A DNA stretch of 64,000 nt, taken from Bostrychus sinensis. Lineage: Eukaryota; Chordata; Actinopteri; Gobiiformes; Eleotridae. The stretch spans positions 20,854,903 to 20,918,902 of the forward strand of contig CM036243.1 in NCBI GenBank assembly GCA_020698575.1, in the 5' to 3' direction. A program made the translations under genes and the position numbers. Of the stretch, positions 60,401 through 64,000 are shown in pieces (within the stretch, counting starts at the first letter, position 1; each line of letters begins with the position of its first letter). The notes beneath the pieces are model-generated. The model ran no database searches. It saw nothing but the letters and a program-made list of their open reading frames with translations, and was not told the DNA's origin.

Positions 60401-63400
60401 ATGTTAGCAAGATCAAATTAGCATATAGCTTAATATAGAAATACACTGCCTGGCCAAAAAAAGTTGCCATCTGGAATTAACTAAGTAAAAAGGTAGAGCC
60501 TCCCTGACAGGTCTGGGTTCAGCAACGTTATGTGCCCAAAGAATGAGGTCAGCTGACTACCTGAACATACTGAATGACCAGGTTACTCCATCAAGGGATT
60601 TTTTTCTTCCCTGATGGCACGAGCTTATTCGATGACAATGCCAGGATTCATCGAGCTCAAAATGTGAAAGATTGATTCAGGGAGCATGAGACATCATTTT
60701 CACAATGGACTGGCCATCACAGAGTCCAGACCTTGAACCCACTGAGATCTTCTATTGCAATCTTATCAAATTGCAATACTCATATCAGAAATACAACAGG
60801 CCTTTTTCACACTTGCACGTTTTCAACCGGAAGTCATGTTGCAGTACTTCCAGTCACTGTTGCAAGTGCTATAAAATAGCCCAGCTGAAAAATAAAAACA
60901 TTTTTGCTCTAACAACTACAGGCCCCTTGACTACATTTCATTCTCTACAAATGCAGAGACAAAAGATACAGTTTATTGCATAATAAGACTTAAATTAGAT
61001 TATCTATATTTACACAGATGAGCATGTTTTTCTTAACAAAACATCACAATCACTCTCAATGTGAGTCAAAATTGACAGTAAATATATAAACTACAGCTCA
61101 TCAGCTTCTTTACTTTCCTGGATAATTGAAAATAAATTCTTCATGAAACAATTTGTAGCCTTTGTCCAGCTTATTTGTGAGTGTCTTTGTCTCTGTATGT
61201 GTCACTATGTCTGCAAACACTAAATTTAGTAAGCTTGTTGAAAACCCTCCATTTTGCCTTAGACAAGCAGTAACCGGATTTTTTTGTGTGAAAAAGGTCT
61301 ATACAGGAGGTTATATGTATGTTAGGGCATATTTTAACTTAATATCAAACGAACACCGCGGTCAAATATCAGTATTCAGCTTTTGTGCACCAACCTCTGC
61401 ATCAGTGTGCACATCTCCACTCGCTTCGTCTTCTCCTGTGCTCTGCCTGTGACCTCCGCGAGGACCTGTCCTCTCTCCCCTTTGCATCTGAACCCAACAG
61501 ACTGCTGCCCCCTGTGCGTCAGTCAGCTGTGAGAACGATCTGAGATACGATGAGTGTCGCCTTAAAGCAGCGCATTTGAAAGTGAAAGTAAAGGAGTGTC
61601 TCCGTGCGCTGGATGCGCGGAGCGGGCCGGTCTCGGAAACCCCGCAGTTCCCTGTAGAGCACTCGGATAGGCACAGCCAGGGCTTAATTTGAGCCGGATC
61701 TTGCCGGAACAGGATCCGGAAACTCCCTTATTTGGACGCGGTCGGAGGTGTAATTACACAGAAATGCATATGTTTTAAACATAAAAGCCACGCTTCATTT
61801 CCGCGTGAGCGCTTCAACACAGACTGTCGCCGCACCGTAATTCGTGTCTATAGAGTGTACAGGGAATCCGGTGGAAAAGACCTTCACGTCAAACTGAAAG
61901 ATCTGTTCACCACTGTTAACACCAGTGGTGTCTGCAGGTGTACAGCAGTACGCACTGTGCGTACCTTGAGATGTCCCCCGACCCCGACCAATCCCTGCTG
62001 CATCCACAAAGCTGCACAGAGACATAGTAGGCTGTGTTTTTACAAACGGAGTGGAGCTACAGCTGACTGCTGCTCTTTCAGTCAAATTGATGTGTTTGCT
62101 AACAGCCAGAAGACAGTAAATCTGTTGACGTTTGTCCTGACTTTGGTTACGCGGAGGGTATCTACGTGATTTGGATGTGCCGCGTTATTTCCCCAATGCG
62201 CCAGAGAGCGCAGTGCCACGTCAGTTTGTTCTTTTACTCAAATGCATATGGAAGTTAGAGCTAACGCACTGACCGTGGGTCACAGGATGAGACCCAGGGC
62301 CAGTTAAACGCCAGTGTCACTGTTACATGGCCAGGGTAACATTACGCCACGCGCCCTCGATGTGCTATATCCCATGTGCGCACGGGGCATGGATCCACAG
62401 CAGTTTGTTCTTTTTTGTTTGTTCAAATGTATCTGTAAACTCGAGCTAACGCGCTGAGGCTCACAGAGCCTGGAGCCGTGAAACGCCATTACGCGGAGAA
62501 GACTGCGCGCTCCACGGCAGTCACTAAAAAGAAGCGAAAGCAAAAGGAGAGACATGATTAGGCTACTGAGCTTACTGCTGCCGTGTACTCCCTTTCCTAG
62601 TCTAGACTTTCTTTTTACAGACCACAGCTGCATGAGTCTGTGTTCTTGCTTCAGACTGGTGGCTGCACACAGTAGGTCTATGACAGAGCGAGTCTACAAA
62701 AGCGCAGTAATTATGCGTAGCAGCTGATTTCTCGATCAACTGAGCAATCACACAAACGCACACTAACACATTACACTGAAGTGAAACGATATAATGTATA
62801 ATAATGTTAACAAATATGTTAAAATATAATTTAAAACTGAGTATAAATGAGCAGTTGCTTGGTATTTTGGCATGTGTGTGCGCCTAAGCATTGTGTTGTG
62901 TGTACGTTCCGGGAACAGTGTTGGCCTTGTGGACCCCGGTGTCAAAGCGCAATTTTTGTTCCGGCATCGTTTGATTTACAAATTAAGCCCTGGGCACAGC
63001 ACTATACGTAAATGGCCACAGCTCAAATATATCCATGGTTTTGGTCGTGTGGATGTCCAGCCCTGGTTACCGTGCGCCAGAAACTAGGCCACTGAGAAAA
63101 GTTCTGTGTTGTCATAGACAAGTGCCATTAATTGCGTTAATTTTTTTAAACGCAGTAATAACTCTGTAATTAAGAAATCGTCGCTTTAAAGTCCAGCCCT
63201 TAGAAACTGCTAATAAAACTTAGATAAAGTTACATAAAATAATATTAATAAATATAACATAAAATACCTAATAATACCAATACCCATTGCCATCTTATTA
63301 ATAAGTACAAAGAGCAATAATTAGCTTTCTATAACATTTTAAAAATAAGTTTAGTCAAATAAAGTGGTTTGGGCTGTACACACCACATTTGTGTAAACAA

Positions 63401-64000
63401 AAGCAGAAAGAAAAATGCTTTTTTTAATGTAAAACCGTATTAGCCAATCTGTTGGATATCAGTTTTTGTTTTTTTGTTTGTTTTTTTTATTACCTAGAAC
63501 GGTATCAGCCTCAAAAAATCCATATTGTTCGGGCTCTACCGTAAATGCAATATGCTGATTTTACTCACCTCACTCTCTGTTTTTTGCAGGCCTCCATTGC
63601 AAAATACTCTGGATTGCAAATTGGATTCACTCTGTGGGGTAAGCTTGTTTATTTAGTATCTTTGGTTGCATAGCATGAACAGTCAAAAAACATATAGTTA
63701 TACAATAATTTATGAAACTATAATGAAAATATCTATTCATATTTTTTCTGTCTTTGTACATTAGGTTATGTGATTGTCCGTCTAGTACAGTTTGTGGCTG
63801 CCATGTTAATCTCCTTTTTACTGGTTCTTCCAATAAAACACGGTGAAGGGCTGCAGTTACTCATAAATTTGGGACCCATGCTGTAAGACTTTTGTCCATG
63901 TTATTTATATTTTGATGCACCAATAAATATAGATTTACTGAGTGTTTTATCCTGTGTTCATCAGAGTAGCCCTTGGCTTGATTCTTCTCCTCTTGAAGTT
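51433..64000 (+). CDS. stra6l: STRA6-like retinol-binding-protein receptor, partial at window end
   Basis: A multi-pass membrane receptor of the STRA6/RBPR2 family, which takes retinol from retinol-binding protein into cells. Exons, all in phase: 51433-51452, 55344-55416, 55564-55664, 55754-55881, 55973-56093, 56967-57012, 57085-57210, 57470-57543, 57655-57763, 57841-57943, 58029-58104, 58179-58260, 63590-63638, 63765-63882 and 63965 to beyond 64000. About 420 codons are visible. The family usually has 550-670, so roughly a third is missing. Features are a short extracellular N-terminus with NKT glycosylation, a TM at LIPAVLIVGVLSFF, a basic QRRAQKH turn, GAIMVGLAYFPFFACLS, LIFQWPRMLSFIFLLGRFIF, YDWDPYFKFPNRVIGTAVVS and WLVTLALGGLNSVAYICHVL. 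ATG 51433 is the only start joining in frame to exon 2. I favour stra6l over stra6 partly from linkage: mouse Stra6l and Abca1 share a chromosome, from memory. Confidence 0.82.
51890..53720 (+). mobile_element. truncated L2-like LINE with endonuclease and RT remnants
   Basis: Frame pieces read in order along the + strand. The endonuclease part has IIITGEFNINWDDK, LLLTNKPEQ and SDHHMILFVRK (52250-52490). Then comes the linker and start of reverse transcriptase with VFPTAWKTVVITPLFKSGQQ and NYRPISI (about 53165-53265). The C-terminal block is KIVHEYKYLGIMDSQL (about 53415-53480). Stops and frameshifts break the frame, and the RT catalytic middle is deleted. Inactive. Confidence 0.75.
54065..55270 (-). 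mobile_element. decayed Tc1-like transposon
   Basis: The minus strand encodes Tc1/mariner transposase pieces. SGRPKKISPLLSRKIGLAV (about 55080-55020) is from the DNA-binding domain. CSPDLNPVENIWGWMAREV (54527-54471) is the catalytic C-terminal block with its final Asp and Glu. The 3' end NVPTSLLETFASM follows. Frames are broken. One terminal stretch (TGATGAAAATGTTAAGACC, about 54074) is kept near the low-coordinate end; I could not find its inverted partner. Confidence 0.75.
56094..56966 (+). other. stra6l: stra6l intron 5 with repeat fragments
   Basis: A 0.9-kb intron. It contains a LINE-like coding fragment at about 56380-56535 (reading VFKCINGGLTPGVICQLIQK) and the inverted copy of the 17796-18962 repeat at 56641-56880. 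Confidence 0.55.
56641..56880 (-). repeat. inverted fragment of the dispersed repeat at 17796-18962
   Basis: The reverse complement matches about 18330-18560: GACGGAGCCAAACAAAATTT, GTACACATATGCTTCATGTC, CGGAAGTCGGCCA, GATTGATCATGTGA and CGTCTGAGGGCGTTTAAGTA. The two copies lie 38 kb apart in opposite orientations. Confidence 0.8.
58808..59776. mobile_element. foldback-type element with long inverted repeats
   Basis: AGGGGTGTAACAATATG (58949) recurs in inverted form as ATTGTTACACCCCT at 59408 and 59761. The stretch from about 58949 to 59290 is largely reverse-complemented in 59440-59776 (GAATGATATTGGCTAATTTGG against CCAAATTAGCCAATATCATT). A further piece, 58808-58925, is the inverse of 59305-59420. 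No coding capacity is seen. Confidence 0.75.
60442..60990 (+). mobile_element. Tc1-like transposon remnant
   Basis: TACACTGCCTGGCCAAAAAA at 60442 resembles a Tc1-like terminal repeat. Downstream, 60705-60750 encodes MDWPSQSPDLEPTEI, the catalytic C-terminal block of Tc1-like transposase. Most of the gene is missing, and the right end is uncertain. Confidence 0.6.
61678..62992. mobile_element. 1315-bp non-autonomous hAT-like element with perfect ends
   Basis: The ends CAGGGCTTAATTTG and CAAATTAAGCCCTG are a perfect 14-base terminal inverted repeat. They are flanked by the 8-bp target duplication GGCACAGC (61670-61677 and 62993-63000). The interior is richer in G+C and CpG than the surroundings. 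It carries an internal duplication (about 62221-62310 against 62400-62490, sharing CAGTTTGTTCTTTT and GAGCTAACGC). I recognise no transposase. Confidence 0.85.

Larger units (their letters stand above)
59997..63538. mobile_element. outer hAT-like element, interrupted by later insertions
   Basis: The left end TAAAGCCTGACCGA and the right end TCGGGCTCTA are imperfect inverted copies. They are flanked by the 8-bp direct repeat CCGTAAAT at 59989-59996 and 63539-63546, the duplication length typical of hAT insertions. GTATCGGCC near the left and GGTATCAGCCTC near the right are subterminal motifs of a repeat common in fish. The interior is expanded by a Tc1-like remnant and a second hAT-like element. 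Confidence 0.75.
58261..63589 (+). other. stra6l: stra6l intron 12, nested transposons
   Basis: This 5.3-kb intron contrasts with the 70-350-base introns around it. Nearly all of its length is mobile DNA: an LTR-like fragment of uncertain type (about 58420-58710), a foldback element (58808-59776) and a nested hAT-like composite (59997-63538). The acceptor of exon 13 lies only 50 bases beyond the composite. Confidence 0.75.

Overview
The window is nuclear DNA of a ray-finned (teleost) fish. It is AT-rich, with short GT-AG introns inside conserved vertebrate genes. Between the genes lie fish-type transposons (Tc1-like, hAT with 8-bp target duplications, L2-like LINEs, foldback elements) and many microsatellites. 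No bacterial, organellar or viral gene order is present.

Layout: three protein genes, all on the + strand. (1) 1954-4608 is gal3st1 (galactosylceramide sulfotransferase), two coding exons, with a one-base frameshift inside the co-substrate binding region. (2) About 20250-48320 is a complete abca1 gene, the cholesterol/phospholipid exporter. It has a non-coding exon 1, 47 coding exons that join in phase into a 2272-residue protein, and a 2.2-kb 3' UTR. (3) 51433 to the window end is a stra6-like retinol-binding-protein receptor gene (probably stra6l), 15 exons visible, cut by the window edge. I could not resolve the a/b teleost paralogue of gal3st1 or abca1.

The regulatory DNA of abca1 is the most rewarding part. 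The proximal promoter keeps the tetrapod arrangement of E-box, inverted DR4 LXR element and TATA box, and also has a perfect CArG box. Five further DR4-type LXR-like elements lie within 1.5 kb, 5 to 7 kb upstream (13588-15042). The 3' UTR carries two adjacent miR-33 seed matches. Together these suggest that sterol induction (LXR) and sterol-linked repression (miR-33) of cholesterol export are both encoded here, with an unusual upstream LXR-element cluster.

The remaining DNA is intergenic or intronic. Transposons are densest in stra6l introns 1 and 12. In intron 12 I can reconstruct a nested insertion: an outer hAT-like element with target duplication CCGTAAAT contains Tc1-like debris and an inner 1315-bp hAT-like element with target duplication GGCACAGC. 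I saw no rRNA gene, functional tRNA gene or CRISPR array.
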